60,762 nucleotides of DNA from Gammaproteobacteria bacterium (GCA_003331585.1 QOPG01000008.1:1-60762); one strand, 5' to 3'. Shown: positions 46,111 to 55,725, numbered from the stretch's first letter. The notes: generated from the sequence alone by a model not told the origin. Program-made: numbers and translations.

Positions 46111-47133
46111 TTAGTCCTTAATACCCAGCCTCTCGTGCATTATTGAGCTTGTAGTGGTGTATTGCAAATGAACCTTCTTATTAGGCACTATACGTTGTTT
46201 AATTGCAAAAGCAGCCAAAGCTGCCTCATGAAATCCAGATAAAATTAATTTCTTTTTACCAGGATAAAAATTTATATCTCCAATAGCATATATACCTTCA
46301 ATAGACGTTTGAAATTTTTCAGTATCGACATTAATGGTTTTCCTATTGATGTCCAAACCCCAATTCGCAATTGGTCCAAGTTTTGGAGCTAATCCGTAAA
46401 AAACCAACAAATGATCTATTTTAATTTCTTCCTGAGAATTATTTTGCTCAACGGTTATCTGCTCGAGTATTCCGTCTTTACCATTTATAGCAACAACTTT
46501 TCCGCTCTCAATAATGCTAATTTTTCCACTATCTCTTAATTCTTTTGCTTTTGATACAGATGAAGAAACTGCTCGATAATCATCTCGCCTGTGTATTAAA
46601 GTCAATTCCCCTGCTTTTGAAGCAAGATCAATAGTCCAATCCAGAGCTGAATCTCCTCCACCGAGAATTGCCACTTTTTTTCCGTTAAAAATACCAGAAT
46701 CTTTTACCCTATAATGCAGTGACATATCTTCATAATCATTTGCATTACCGAATCTAAGTTTTCGGGGTTGAAATGAACCTACTCCACCCGCGATAACGAC
46801 TGCTTTGGATATAAACTCTTTTCCAGAATTAGTTTTAAGATAAAAAGTATCATCATCGTTTTTCTGAAGCGCTGAAACTTCTTCCCCCAGAGTCATTCCA
46901 TAGTCAAAGGGTTCAATTTGTTTTAGTAGATTTTGCGTCAACTCTTCGCCAGTACATACCGGAATTGCTGGGATATCATAAATTGGTTTATCGGGATATA
47001 ACTCCGAACACTGGCCACCGGGATTCCTGATTGAGTCTATTACTTCTGACTTTAAACCTAACAGACCAAGCTCAAAGACTTGAAATAGACCACAAGGTCC
47101 TGCGCCTATAATTACAACATCTGTATTAGTCAC
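46111..47133 (-). CDS. Ferredoxin--NADP+ reductase, thioredoxin-reductase-like type
   Basis: The 340-residue flavoprotein has the FAD motif VVIIGAGPCGLFQVFELG, GGQCSELYPDKPIYDIP typical of type-2 ferredoxin-NADP reductase, the NADPH-binding VAILGGGDSALDW and the C-terminal GIYAIGDINFYPGKKKLILSGFHEAA. It has no redox-active CxxC, which separates it from thioredoxin reductase. The reaction is electron transfer between NADPH and ferredoxin or flavodoxin in the cytoplasm. It is transcribed alone. Confidence 0.92.
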   Translation of the reverse strand: MTNTDVVIIGAGPCGLFQVFELGLLGLKSEVIDSIRNPGGQCSELYPDKPIYDIPAIPVCTGEELTQNLLKQIEPFDYGMTLGEEVSALQKNDDDTFYLKTNSGKEFISKAVVIAGGVGSFQPRKLRFGNANDYEDMSLHYRVKDSGIFNGKKVAILGGGDSALDWTIDLASKAGELTLIHRRDDYRAVSSSVSKAKELRDSGKISIIESGKVVAINGKDGILEQITVEQNNSQEEIKIDHLLVFYGLAPKLGPIANWGLDINRKTINVDTEKFQTSIEGIYAIGDINFYPGKKKLILSGFHEAALAAFAIKQRIVPNKKVHLQYTTTSSIMHERLGIKD

Positions 47134-47239
47134 TTAAAAAAACTCCATTTTTACTTGATATTCAATTGTCCTTATTATTTCTATTAGCTGCAAATTTAAT
47201 TAACATCAGAATACAGAAAAGATTTAAACTTAAGTAATT

Positions 47240-48547
47240 ATGAAAAACGTCAGTCACTCCTGCCCAAATTATACTCAATACAATAACAATAGTGGATGGA
47301 ATAATCTTCTTCCAAGTTACAAATCAAAAGATGCACTGACAGATAATATAGAATCAGATGTTTTAATTATTGGCGCTGGATTCACCGGTATTGCAGCAGC
47401 AAAAAGATGGGAACAAATCTCAAAAAATGATCGAATTGTAATCATTGACGCTAGCACTGCTGGTGAGAGTAATTCTGGCAGAAACTCCGGATTTCTTCTA
47501 GAGATATCTTTGGCAAATGATGCAGATCCTGACGATATTCTGAGGATGAAGGAATGCAATTCCTTAATATCGGAAACTATGAGAACTATTCAAGATGAAA
47601 TTAAAAACTCTCCAATTAACAGTCAATTAAATCGAACCGGCGTCTACAGAGCAGCAGTCAGTGAAATCGGAATAAAATCGTTAAATAATTATTCAAAATT
47701 TTTAAAAAGCTCAGGACTTGATTATGAACATCTGGATAGAAATCAGCTCGAAGAAAAACTTGGAACTCGTCTCTACAAAGAAGGATTATACAATCCTCAC
47801 TGCTATCTTGCTCAACCTGCAGCCCTTATTAGATCTCTAGTTGGAGCTTTATCCGAAAAAATAGAATTGTACGAAAATACTCCCGCCATTTCCCTCCAAA
47901 GAAAGAGGTCCAAATGGTTAATAAAGACACCAAAATCGATAATTAAGACAAATAAAATAATAATAGCGAATAATGCCTTCTGTAGTAAATTAGGTTTTGC
48001 TGAAAGTTATATTTCAACTATCTATACATATGCTGCGCTCACAAAAGTATTAAACAGAGACATCATAGATTCTCTCGGCTCCAATAATAACTGGGGTATT
48101 CTGCCAGCTCATAGGCTAGGAAGCACTTTAAGAAGAACAATTGATGGTAGGTTGATGATCAGATCATTCTATGATTACGGCAAAGAAAGAGATAACAATG
48201 AAATATCTAAAATGTTAGCTCAGAAACTAATAAGACGTTTTCCCAAATTAAAAAAAATCGATTTTGATAGTGTTTGGGGTGGAACTACAGGATTTACCTA
48301 TAACGGAGGACCAATTTGGGGAGAATTTAGCAAAAATTTGTTCATCTCAGCTGGTTGCAATGGTGGTGGTATCGTTAAGGGAACCCTATTTGGAAAATTA
48401 CTCGCTGATTTAGCCAATAATAAGAAGACCCCAGATATAAATAAATTATTTGGTAAAGCTAGCTGGATGCCACCTGAACCAATAAGAAAAATTGGCTTTA
48501 AAATGATATCAATGATAGAAAGAAATAAAGCGAAAGCAGAAATTTAG
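47240..48547 (+). CDS. DAO-type FAD oxidoreductase, gamma-glutamylputrescine oxidase-like
   Basis: The 435-residue flavoprotein has the Rossmann motif VLIIGAGFTGIAAAKRWEQ (about 42-60), the AGESNSGRNSGFLLE loop typical of PuuB/OrdL-type oxidases, and the C-terminal SVWGGTTGFTYNGGPIWG with SAGCNGGGIVKGTLFGK. Such enzymes oxidise secondary amines, including gamma-glutamylputrescine and N-methyl amino acids. An NhaC-type antiporter gene follows by 32 bases in the same direction. The substrate is not determined. No other puu gene is next to it. Confidence 0.86.
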   Translation: MKNVSHSCPNYTQYNNNSGWNNLLPSYKSKDALTDNIESDVLIIGAGFTGIAAAKRWEQISKNDRIVIIDASTAGESNSGRNSGFLLEISLANDADPDDILRMKECNSLISETMRTIQDEIKNSPINSQLNRTGVYRAAVSEIGIKSLNNYSKFLKSSGLDYEHLDRNQLEEKLGTRLYKEGLYNPHCYLAQPAALIRSLVGALSEKIELYENTPAISLQRKRSKWLIKTPKSIIKTNKIIIANNAFCSKLGFAESYISTIYTYAALTKVLNRDIIDSLGSNNNWGILPAHRLGSTLRRTIDGRLMIRSFYDYGKERDNNEISKMLAQKLIRRFPKLKKIDFDSVWGGTTGFTYNGGPIWGEFSKNLFISAGCNGGGIVKGTLFGKLLADLANNKKTPDINKLFGKASWMPPEPIRKIGFKMISMIERNKAKAEI

Positions 48548-48579
48548 TAAGAATTTTTCAATTAAAGGCCCTGAATATT

Positions 48580-49986
48580 ATGGATCCTATCGAAAATCTA
48601 GGAATACTATCACTCATACCAGCATCAGTAGCTATATTGCTTGCTTTCATTACAAGAAATACTATTTTTTCTCTTGCGGTGGCTTGTTTGGTTGGTGTGA
48701 TTGTATCAGGACAAGGTTTAATAGGTTTTCCAAATCTACTAAAAAATGCACTCGGAAATACTAACTTTTCTTGGATTTTATTATTGGAATTTTTTATAGG
48801 AATTTCAATTGCTTTTTTCCAAAGAACTGGAGCAATTCATAACTTTTCTAAATTTATCGCATCCAAAGAGATGACCCGGATTAGAGTACAATTAATTGCG
48901 TGGTTTATGGGTATGTTTGTTTATTTCAGTGATTACTTTAGCCCTTTATTTGTTGGGTCTACGATGAGAGATCTTTCTGATCGTTTTAAAATTTCAAGAG
49001 AAAAGTTAGCTTACATCTGTGACTCCACCTCTGCACCAGTGAGTATACTTGTTCCAATAACAGGTTGGGCTGTCTTGGTTGCAACACTGATGATTGGAAT
49101 GGGGCCCATTGATGATGCTGGTGATGCTATGATGGTTTTCATATCAGCGATTCCTTTTAATGTATATTCTATCTTGGCTGTAATCATGGTGGGACTGATT
49201 GCAACAAAAATTATTCCTGACTACGGACCGATGAAAAAAGCAGAGTATAGAGCTATCAATGAAAATAAGCTTATGGCTGACGGCGCAAACCCTCTGATGG
49301 GAGTTGAGCTTACAAATATCAAGCCATATGAAAATATAAAAACCAGTTTATTTTGGAATTTCTTCTTTCCTGTAATAATCGTTATCTCTTTTGCTGTGGG
49401 TTCATTTATAGTAACTTCTTCTGCAAAACCAATGGAGGCATTTTTATTATCCTCCTGTATTGCTGGAATCATAATGAGGGTTCAAGGTGTACCTCTAAAT
49501 GAGATCATCAATACAGCAATGCTTGGCATCAAAGGAATTATGCCTGCAATTGTGATTCTAGCTCTGGCATATTCATTAAATGACCTCTCTCAATCGATGA
49601 ATACAGCAGGATTTATAGTATCTAATACGGAATCTTGGTTAACTCCTAAAGTATTGCCAGTACTTGCGTTTTTAATTACTGGGATTGTGGCTTTTTCTAC
49701 AGGAACCTCATGGGGCACTTATGCCATAATGATACCAATAGCCGTTCCGCTAGCATTTAATTTTTCTGGTAATGAACTTAATACAATCGTCTATGCCACT
49801 GTTGCCGCAATCGCTGGAGGCGGTGTCTTTGGTGATCACTGCTCACCTTTATCAGATACATCCATTCTTGCATCCACAGGAGCTGCTTCTGATCATATCG
49901 ATCATATAAAGACACAAATGCCCTATGCACTAACTATTGGGTTTATTAGCGTTTTAATTTATCTAATTATTGGGTGGTCAATATAG
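48580..49986 (+). CDS. NhaC-family Na+/H+ antiporter-type membrane protein
   Basis: The 468-residue protein has about 12 membrane helices and the NhaC-type segments YFSDYFSPLFVGSTMRDLSDRF, STSAPVSILVPITGWAV, FSTGTSWGTYAIMIP and GGGVFGDHCSPLSDTSILASTGA. Family members exchange Na+ for H+, and some exchange organic substrates (for example malate/lactate or amino-acid-like exchange). Its pairing with an amine-type flavin oxidase suggests a solute role, which is inference. It converges on the SSS symporter gene with an 18-base gap. Confidence 0.9.
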   Translation: MDPIENLGILSLIPASVAILLAFITRNTIFSLAVACLVGVIVSGQGLIGFPNLLKNALGNTNFSWILLLEFFIGISIAFFQRTGAIHNFSKFIASKEMTRIRVQLIAWFMGMFVYFSDYFSPLFVGSTMRDLSDRFKISREKLAYICDSTSAPVSILVPITGWAVLVATLMIGMGPIDDAGDAMMVFISAIPFNVYSILAVIMVGLIATKIIPDYGPMKKAEYRAINENKLMADGANPLMGVELTNIKPYENIKTSLFWNFFFPVIIVISFAVGSFIVTSSAKPMEAFLLSSCIAGIIMRVQGVPLNEIINTAMLGIKGIMPAIVILALAYSLNDLSQSMNTAGFIVSNTESWLTPKVLPVLAFLITGIVAFSTGTSWGTYAIMIPIAVPLAFNFSGNELNTIVYATVAAIAGGGVFGDHCSPLSDTSILASTGAASDHIDHIKTQMPYALTIGFISVLIYLIIGWSI

Positions 49987-50003
49987 ACCTAAGAATACTT
50001 TTC

Positions 50004-51452
50004 TTAATTAAACAGATCTTTATTTTCTTCTGGGCTATGCTCAGTTAATAATGAGACAACAATTAAAGCAGGAAGACCTATCAACCATCCTAAGTATGAA
50101 GCAGCAAAACCCAGTGGCTCGCCAAGTATTGAGTAAATCACAGCAGATGAACCACCAAGCAACATACTCCAGAATGCACCTTTCGCAGTTGTTCTTGACC
50201 AAAATAATAGCCCTAACATCGGAAAGAAAATTCCTGCCGAACCAAAAGTATACGCATATAAAATTAAATCCAGAACATTCGGAATAAGATATGCAGTTGC
50301 AATTGCGAGTATCCCAAGAATTATTGTTGTCAATCTTGCGATTCTGACTAAATGCTCTTCTGATGACTCTGGCTTTAAGTACCTTTTATAAATATCGTTT
50401 GTAAATATTGCCACAGGACCCATCAAACATGAATCAGCTGAAGACATAACTGCAGCGATATATGCAGCTATTACCAAACCAGCAATACCGGTCGGCAGTA
50501 ACTCCATTATAATCATCGGTGTTGCGAGTTCTGGATCCGATAAATCAGGAATTAAAAATCTAGCGATAAGTCCAATCATAGTGCTTCCGACAGCAAAAAG
50601 AGGCCATTCAATTGGTATCCCCGTGAGAAAAAAACCTCTTTGAGCAGTCTTAACATCTCTCGCTGCGATAATTCTCTGCATAGCTGCTATTGAAATAAAC
50701 CAGACCGGAAAGACAGCGAAAAACCAACCCAGCATTTGGCGCCATCCCACAGCACCCCAATCTAATAAATGTTTTGTGGATTCTGAGGAATTAAATTTTT
50801 CAACCATCACATTCCAACCACCAATCTCTATCAAACCAATTGGAACAGCAATAAATACTATACCCACCATTAGGACTATCATTTGAAATACATCGGTGTA
50901 TATAACAGCTTTGAGCCCGCCCATAGTCGTATAAGCAAGTATAATGGTCCCTGAAAGCAATACAGCAAAAGTCAGATTCATGTTTAATGTTACTTGAAGT
51001 AATTTTCCTCCTGCAATTATCTGTCCTCCAACAAATGTGAACCAGGCAAGTCCGATTACAACTGCTGCTAGAGTACCTGTTCTTCTATCAAACCTAGCTG
51101 CGAATAAATCACCTGTTGTCAATCCTTTCACTTTATCTGACCAACGCTTAACTTTTGGTACCATAAGAAAAGAAACCATGACTATACTTAGGCCTGACAC
51201 AGCAATCATCCAAGAGCCGGATAGACCTAATGTAAAACCTAGTCCTCCCATTGCGATACTGAATCCTCCTCCAATATCTGTCGCAGCTGCGCTACTCGTA
51301 GTTTGTAAAAGATTCATATTTCGATCAGCAGCAAGAAAAGAATCGTATTGATTTCTTTTTTCTCTAGATCTGACTACGGCAACACCAATCCAAATTAGCA
51401 CTAAAAAATATGCAAACATTGCTAAATAATCTAAAAGTTGAAGTGAGTTCAC
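50004..51452 (-). CDS. Sodium:solute symporter (SSS family)
   Basis: A 482-residue carrier with about 13 hydrophobic helices. The SSS hallmarks are DYLAMFAYFLVLIWIGVAV at the start, ATDIGGGFSIAMGGLGFTLG, YTTMGGLKAVIYTDVFQMIVL and AYIAAVMSSADSCLMGPVAIFTNDIYKRYLKP. It imports an organic solute with Na+. It is the last gene of a seven-gene run with amine and D-amino-acid enzymes, 28 bases after the M23-like gene, so the solute is probably their substrate. Confidence 0.93.
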   Translation of the reverse strand: MNSLQLLDYLAMFAYFLVLIWIGVAVVRSREKRNQYDSFLAADRNMNLLQTTSSAAATDIGGGFSIAMGGLGFTLGLSGSWMIAVSGLSIVMVSFLMVPKVKRWSDKVKGLTTGDLFAARFDRRTGTLAAVVIGLAWFTFVGGQIIAGGKLLQVTLNMNLTFAVLLSGTIILAYTTMGGLKAVIYTDVFQMIVLMVGIVFIAVPIGLIEIGGWNVMVEKFNSSESTKHLLDWGAVGWRQMLGWFFAVFPVWFISIAAMQRIIAARDVKTAQRGFFLTGIPIEWPLFAVGSTMIGLIARFLIPDLSDPELATPMIIMELLPTGIAGLVIAAYIAAVMSSADSCLMGPVAIFTNDIYKRYLKPESSEEHLVRIARLTTIILGILAIATAYLIPNVLDLILYAYTFGSAGIFFPMLGLLFWSRTTAKGAFWSMLLGGSSAVIYSILGEPLGFAASYLGWLIGLPALIVVSLLTEHSPEENKDLFN

Positions 51453-51480
51453 AGAAATAATCCCTATTTGTGTTGTGTCA

Positions 51481-52272
51481 TTATGAGTCTAATCTAGTCG
51501 AATCAACATTTTTTGGTGCGTTTGGAAAGAACATTATTGGACAAGGAGATAAAGTTAACCAAATTTCTTTTTCACTTGGAAAGGCTACGCCAGGGAAATC
51601 TGAATCAAGATCCAATAAATCTAAAATTAGCTGAAAATGAAGATGAGGAGGCCAATTTCCATTCTCTGGAGGAGCGCCAACCTCAGCAATCAACTGCCCA
51701 GATCTTATTTCATCCCCCATATTTATGTTTTTCATACTCTGAGAATCAAGATGACCATATAAAGTATAAAAGAAATTATCCTCATTATCCCTATGCCTTA
51801 TTATAATCAGAGGACCGTAGTCAAGTTCTGTTCTATTGTTCCCTTTGATATGAACCACGCCATCTAATGGTGAAAAAATCTTAGTCCTATGCTCACAAAA
51901 AACATCAATACCCATGTGAATTGAGCGTTTTTCTTCGTTATTTTCATTCGAATCGAATAGATCATTTGAATATATCCCTCTATTCTCTGCCCATCTCCCA
52001 AATGCAAAATCTGTCTTATTTTCTTGTAATTTTCTTTCAATCAAATCACTAAATTCATCAACCGAAAGACCGCTGACAGGAATACCAAATAAATCTGCAC
52101 CTTGACTTAAATCGAGTGTGATTGCATTTTCATCTATATTAATAATTTCAGCCAAATCAAATGAATGAGAATTTAAATAACTGAGAACAGATAACTTTTT
52201 ATTTTTTATTTCCTCTATAGACTTTAACTTTCCTATCAAGGAGACTGAAGCTGAATTTTTTGTTTCACACAT
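51481..52272 (-). CDS. M23-type metallopeptidase-like protein without signal peptide
   Basis: The 263-residue protein has a LytM/M23 fold in its C-terminal half: HMGIDVF (ligand His then Asp), GPLIIIRHRDNEDNFFYTLYGHLD and PPHLHFQLILDLL (HxH). Ligands for zinc are present, but there is no signal peptide, so it should stay in the cytoplasm, away from peptidoglycan. The ENGNWPPHLHFQ and SDFPGVAFP segments recall the M23 domain found inside large aminotransferase/kinase fusion proteins. That suggests a role in amine or amino-acid metabolism rather than wall lysis. It lies 12 bases after the deacylase gene. Confidence 0.82.
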   Translation of the reverse strand: MCETKNSASVSLIGKLKSIEEIKNKKLSVLSYLNSHSFDLAEIINIDENAITLDLSQGADLFGIPVSGLSVDEFSDLIERKLQENKTDFAFGRWAENRGIYSNDLFDSNENNEEKRSIHMGIDVFCEHRTKIFSPLDGVVHIKGNNRTELDYGPLIIIRHRDNEDNFFYTLYGHLDSQSMKNINMGDEIRSGQLIAEVGAPPENGNWPPHLHFQLILDLLDLDSDFPGVAFPSEKEIWLTLSPCPIMFFPNAPKNVDSTRLDS

Positions 52273-52284
52273 AATTTATTAGGT

Positions 52285-53832
52285 TTAATTTGGTTTAAGA
52301 ACCTTTCCCCAGAGTTGGTCCGAATGCTTTTGATTATCCCAAGCTTTTCTTCCGTTAACCATAACAATATCAAATCCTTCAGCCAACAAGAAAGGATCAG
52401 TGTAGCTCGCTCGAGCCCGAACTTTATCTGGATTAAAAATGATTATATCTGCCTTCATACCTTCTCTTAGAATTCCTCGATCATCAATTCCAAGTACTTT
52501 TGCTGCAAATGAAGTCATCTTCCTAATAGCCTCTTCAAGTGAAAGCATACCCTCATTAACGACATATTTTTCAATAATTTTGGCGAATGTTCCATGTCCA
52601 CGCGGATGATAACCGCTTATACTTCCATCTGAACAAATACCAATATTAGGATCAAGTAATAACCTATCCTGCAACTCTTCATTCATAACGAAATAGGCTC
52701 CTGATGCTCCATTAGGACCTATTTCATCAATCAATATATCTTCAAAATTCATTTCTTTTTCGTGCGAGAGGTCAGCTAATGTTTTTCCGGTATAAGGTGC
52801 AGTTCCAAATAAAGTTGATTCCGGACCATTTCTCTGGTTTATCCGATTTACTAAATAAGATTCCAATTCTTCCCTTTTTGATAATTTCACTTTATTGAAT
52901 TCTTCTTGTGTTTTTGACCAAATAGGAAAAACGATACCAATCCCTGTATAACTTGCGTTATATGGATAGATTTCTGCTGTTACATCTATCCCTGAATCTC
53001 TGGCACTATTAAGAATATTTAGTATTTCTTCGGCTCGATCAATACCTTTTCCGTAAACTGATTTCAAATGTGATATGTGAACTCTTGCGTATTCTCCTTG
53101 TTCAAGAAGCTCAGCTATTGAATCTTCTATGTGGTCATCATCCTCATTACGCATATGACTCATAATTAATCGATTATTTTCTCCAACAACTTTTGCTAAG
53201 TTTCTGAGTTCATGAGATTCTGCATTCAAACCAGGGCTGTATTCTAAACCTGTACTCAACCCGAAAGTATATTTGAGAGATTCATTAAGAATAGACAACA
53301 TTTTTTCTAACTCTTCTTTTGTGGGATTCTTTTTCACTCCAATACCAGAAAGATTTCTCAAAGATCCATGACCTATTAGCATAGCGAGATTTGGACCAAT
53401 ACCCTGTTTATCAATTTCCTCCATCCACAAGGACAAAGGATTTATTTCTGGGCTTGAACCATCCATACCTAAAGTCATTGTTGTTACACCCATTGCTAGA
53501 AAGTTCTGCATATGTGGATATTTCAGTGGATCACCATGAGAGTGCAAGTCAATAAAACCGGGTGAGACGATTTTACCCTTAGCATCAATATTATTTTTGA
53601 TTCTAACTTTAGAGTCATCGTAGGAGAAATCTTCTTCGCCGATATATACGATTTGGTCGCCCACCACCACAATATCGGCCAAATAAGACGGCCTTCCAGT
53701 TCCATCAACTATAGTTCCATTTTTTATTAAATAGTCAATTTCCGAAAATTGAGGCAGAAAAGGTATTCTCTCTTTTGAACAAGAACCAAGGGTAAACAAT
53801 ATAATTGTTTGGATAATTAATATTGATCTCAT
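52285..53832 (-). CDS. N-acyl-D-amino-acid deacylase family lipoprotein
   Basis: A lipoprotein leader (lipobox LGSC, Cys18) exports a 515-residue amidohydrolase. Supporting segments are LIKNGTIVDGTGRPSYLADIVV, His97 and His99 in FIDLHSHGDP, VHISHLKSVYG, and CSDGSISGYHPRGHGTFAKIIEKYV. D-aminoacylases remove N-acyl groups from D-amino acids. The usual GNCG motif with the bridging Cys is replaced by GMDG (about 124-127), so metal binding may differ. It lies in a run with a spermidine-dehydrogenase-like enzyme and a symporter. Confidence 0.87.
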   Translation of the reverse strand: MRSILIIQTIILFTLGSCSKERIPFLPQFSEIDYLIKNGTIVDGTGRPSYLADIVVVGDQIVYIGEEDFSYDDSKVRIKNNIDAKGKIVSPGFIDLHSHGDPLKYPHMQNFLAMGVTTMTLGMDGSSPEINPLSLWMEEIDKQGIGPNLAMLIGHGSLRNLSGIGVKKNPTKEELEKMLSILNESLKYTFGLSTGLEYSPGLNAESHELRNLAKVVGENNRLIMSHMRNEDDDHIEDSIAELLEQGEYARVHISHLKSVYGKGIDRAEEILNILNSARDSGIDVTAEIYPYNASYTGIGIVFPIWSKTQEEFNKVKLSKREELESYLVNRINQRNGPESTLFGTAPYTGKTLADLSHEKEMNFEDILIDEIGPNGASGAYFVMNEELQDRLLLDPNIGICSDGSISGYHPRGHGTFAKIIEKYVVNEGMLSLEEAIRKMTSFAAKVLGIDDRGILREGMKADIIIFNPDKVRARASYTDPFLLAEGFDIVMVNGRKAWDNQKHSDQLWGKVLKPN

Positions 53833-53843
53833 CTAAATTCCAA

Positions 53844-55673
53844 TTATATTGAGAGTGCCTCCTGAGCTGCACGAATTCCATGAGTTATGGCTGAATTAGT
53901 GTCTGCTGAAGCTCCAGCATCAGAATTTGCAATCGAAATTCTTCCATACTGTTGCCTGCCTATAACCCATGGTTTACTCTCCTCATTTTCCCAATCTGGT
54001 TCCCAAATTAGGTCATTTGAATAAGAATAACCATGTGGCCATCGATTTACAGTAATAGCAGAAATATCTCTGTCGGAGTCAAATCCACCACCCCCAAGAG
54101 CACTATCAAGTTGATCTTTTACATGACCTTCATATACAGAGAATGGCGTCGAAAGTAACCTTCTCCTGCCCTCTCTCCATTGATCAGGGCCTTTAATATC
54201 TTTTGAATGATGAGAATGACACATATGTAATACCATAGACTCATCCGGTGACTTATTAAACTTATAATCGCCAATTGAAACAGGGTAAGCAAGTTCTACT
54301 TGCTTATAAAAAGCATCCGTATAGTAGACAAAATCTAACCCTAGGTCAGCAAATACCTTCCAACTTGGTATCATGACTTTTGTGTAGGTTAATGGGATTT
54401 TAACGTTGTATTTGAGGCCATCAACTTGTTTTTTTGGTAACTCGGAACAAAGATATGGTATGGCACTGTTATAACAGGCGAGAATACATTTATCAGCTCG
54501 TATTGTATGAACATCATGTTTCCTGACGTAGGTGATATCCACTGCAGACGAATTATTAGTATGAGAAACATCAACCACAGTTGAATTTAATCTAATTTTT
54601 GTCGTGGAATCACCATCCAATAAACTGTAATTCACTTTTGCAAGTACAACATCTTCCATTGAGGATCCAGGAACGGATCCGGGTATTAGCGCTCTTACCA
54701 ACAATCTTGCCACTGATGCGTTTCCATCTGGAAAGTGAAATATATATGGTTCATCTCCCCTATAACCACTTCTCTTTAGAGTATAATCTAATCCTGGCAT
54801 GCCACCGTCATAGTTTTGTATCAATGTGCAGGGAACCTCATCTATACCCACACACCAGAAGCTCATTCCCCAGCGCCTAAAAATCTCGAGAATTTGTTGA
54901 TCAACCTTGACGTAATCTTTGAGAAAATCGTAGTAGCTTAAATTTTTTAAAAGTTCATATTTCTCCTCATCAGAGAGAATAGGTAGATAATCTTTTTTTT
55001 CGGTCCATATTCTTACTAAATCATCCTTTGCTTTTTGTGTCATTGGTGTTTTTTCAGCAAATTCTTTCCACGGCACTTTATTATAACCAGTAACTAATCT
55101 CTCTTCGGAGAAGGAATTACTATCAAAAAGGATACCTTTTCCAAGGCCTAATGATGAATAAAGAGATTGATCATATGCCTCATAAAATTTTTCTACATCA
55201 ATACCTATTTCTTTAATTAAGCTTTTTGCTTCCTGACTGTAAGATGAAGGTGTATCAATCGCTTCAGTTCCTCCGTAACCAATTCTGGTTTCCCCGTTTA
55301 CCTCAAACTCATTGCGTTTAGCATGCCCACCAAAATCATCATGGTTATCTATTAAGAGTATTTTGGCTTCAGGATGAGTCTTTTTGTAATGATACGCAGA
55401 TGATAGTCCGCTAATACCAGCACCTACAACAACAAGATCATATTTTTCCTCATACTTGGATTTTTTCCATTGTTTTCCTAAAACTTTTGAATGCATAACC
55501 TCCCATGAACCATCATGACTGCCTCTAAGACCAGTTAAAGCAGGAGGGTAATAATCATTTGGAAGGGAGAAAGATGATGTACCGAATAAATTCTGTGATG
55601 GCATAAAAAAAGATCCACCAATGGCAACTTGGGTTCCGTTGAGAAAATCTCTTCTTGTAATATTACCCTTCAT
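53844..55673 (-). CDS. Tat-exported spermidine dehydrogenase-like flavoprotein
   Basis: The 609-residue protein begins with a twin-arginine leader (NITRRDFLNGTQVAIGG). Next come the FAD motif LVVVGAGISGLSSAYHYKK (about 81-99), DNHDDFGGHAKRNEF and the YGGTEAIDTP loop, in the arrangement of SpdH of Pseudomonas. It ends VIGRQQYGRISIANSDAGASA, the FAD-contacting C-terminal loop. SpdH splits spermidine and related amines to aldehydes. An aldehyde dehydrogenase gene upstream in the same run fits that. The substrate is inferred. Confidence 0.86.
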   Translation of the reverse strand: MKGNITRRDFLNGTQVAIGGSFFMPSQNLFGTSSFSLPNDYYPPALTGLRGSHDGSWEVMHSKVLGKQWKKSKYEEKYDLVVVGAGISGLSSAYHYKKTHPEAKILLIDNHDDFGGHAKRNEFEVNGETRIGYGGTEAIDTPSSYSQEAKSLIKEIGIDVEKFYEAYDQSLYSSLGLGKGILFDSNSFSEERLVTGYNKVPWKEFAEKTPMTQKAKDDLVRIWTEKKDYLPILSDEEKYELLKNLSYYDFLKDYVKVDQQILEIFRRWGMSFWCVGIDEVPCTLIQNYDGGMPGLDYTLKRSGYRGDEPYIFHFPDGNASVARLLVRALIPGSVPGSSMEDVVLAKVNYSLLDGDSTTKIRLNSTVVDVSHTNNSSAVDITYVRKHDVHTIRADKCILACYNSAIPYLCSELPKKQVDGLKYNVKIPLTYTKVMIPSWKVFADLGLDFVYYTDAFYKQVELAYPVSIGDYKFNKSPDESMVLHMCHSHHSKDIKGPDQWREGRRRLLSTPFSVYEGHVKDQLDSALGGGGFDSDRDISAITVNRWPHGYSYSNDLIWEPDWENEESKPWVIGRQQYGRISIANSDAGASADTNSAITHGIRAAQEALSI

Positions 55674-55725
55674 TAACCGTCCCTCAATAATCGGTTATTA
55701 GACAATAACAGGCTTTATACATAAT

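Noticed and set aside
51481-52272. Cell-wall lytic M23 peptidase
   Set aside because: There is no signal peptide or membrane anchor, and the relatives suggested by sequence are metabolic fusion modules.
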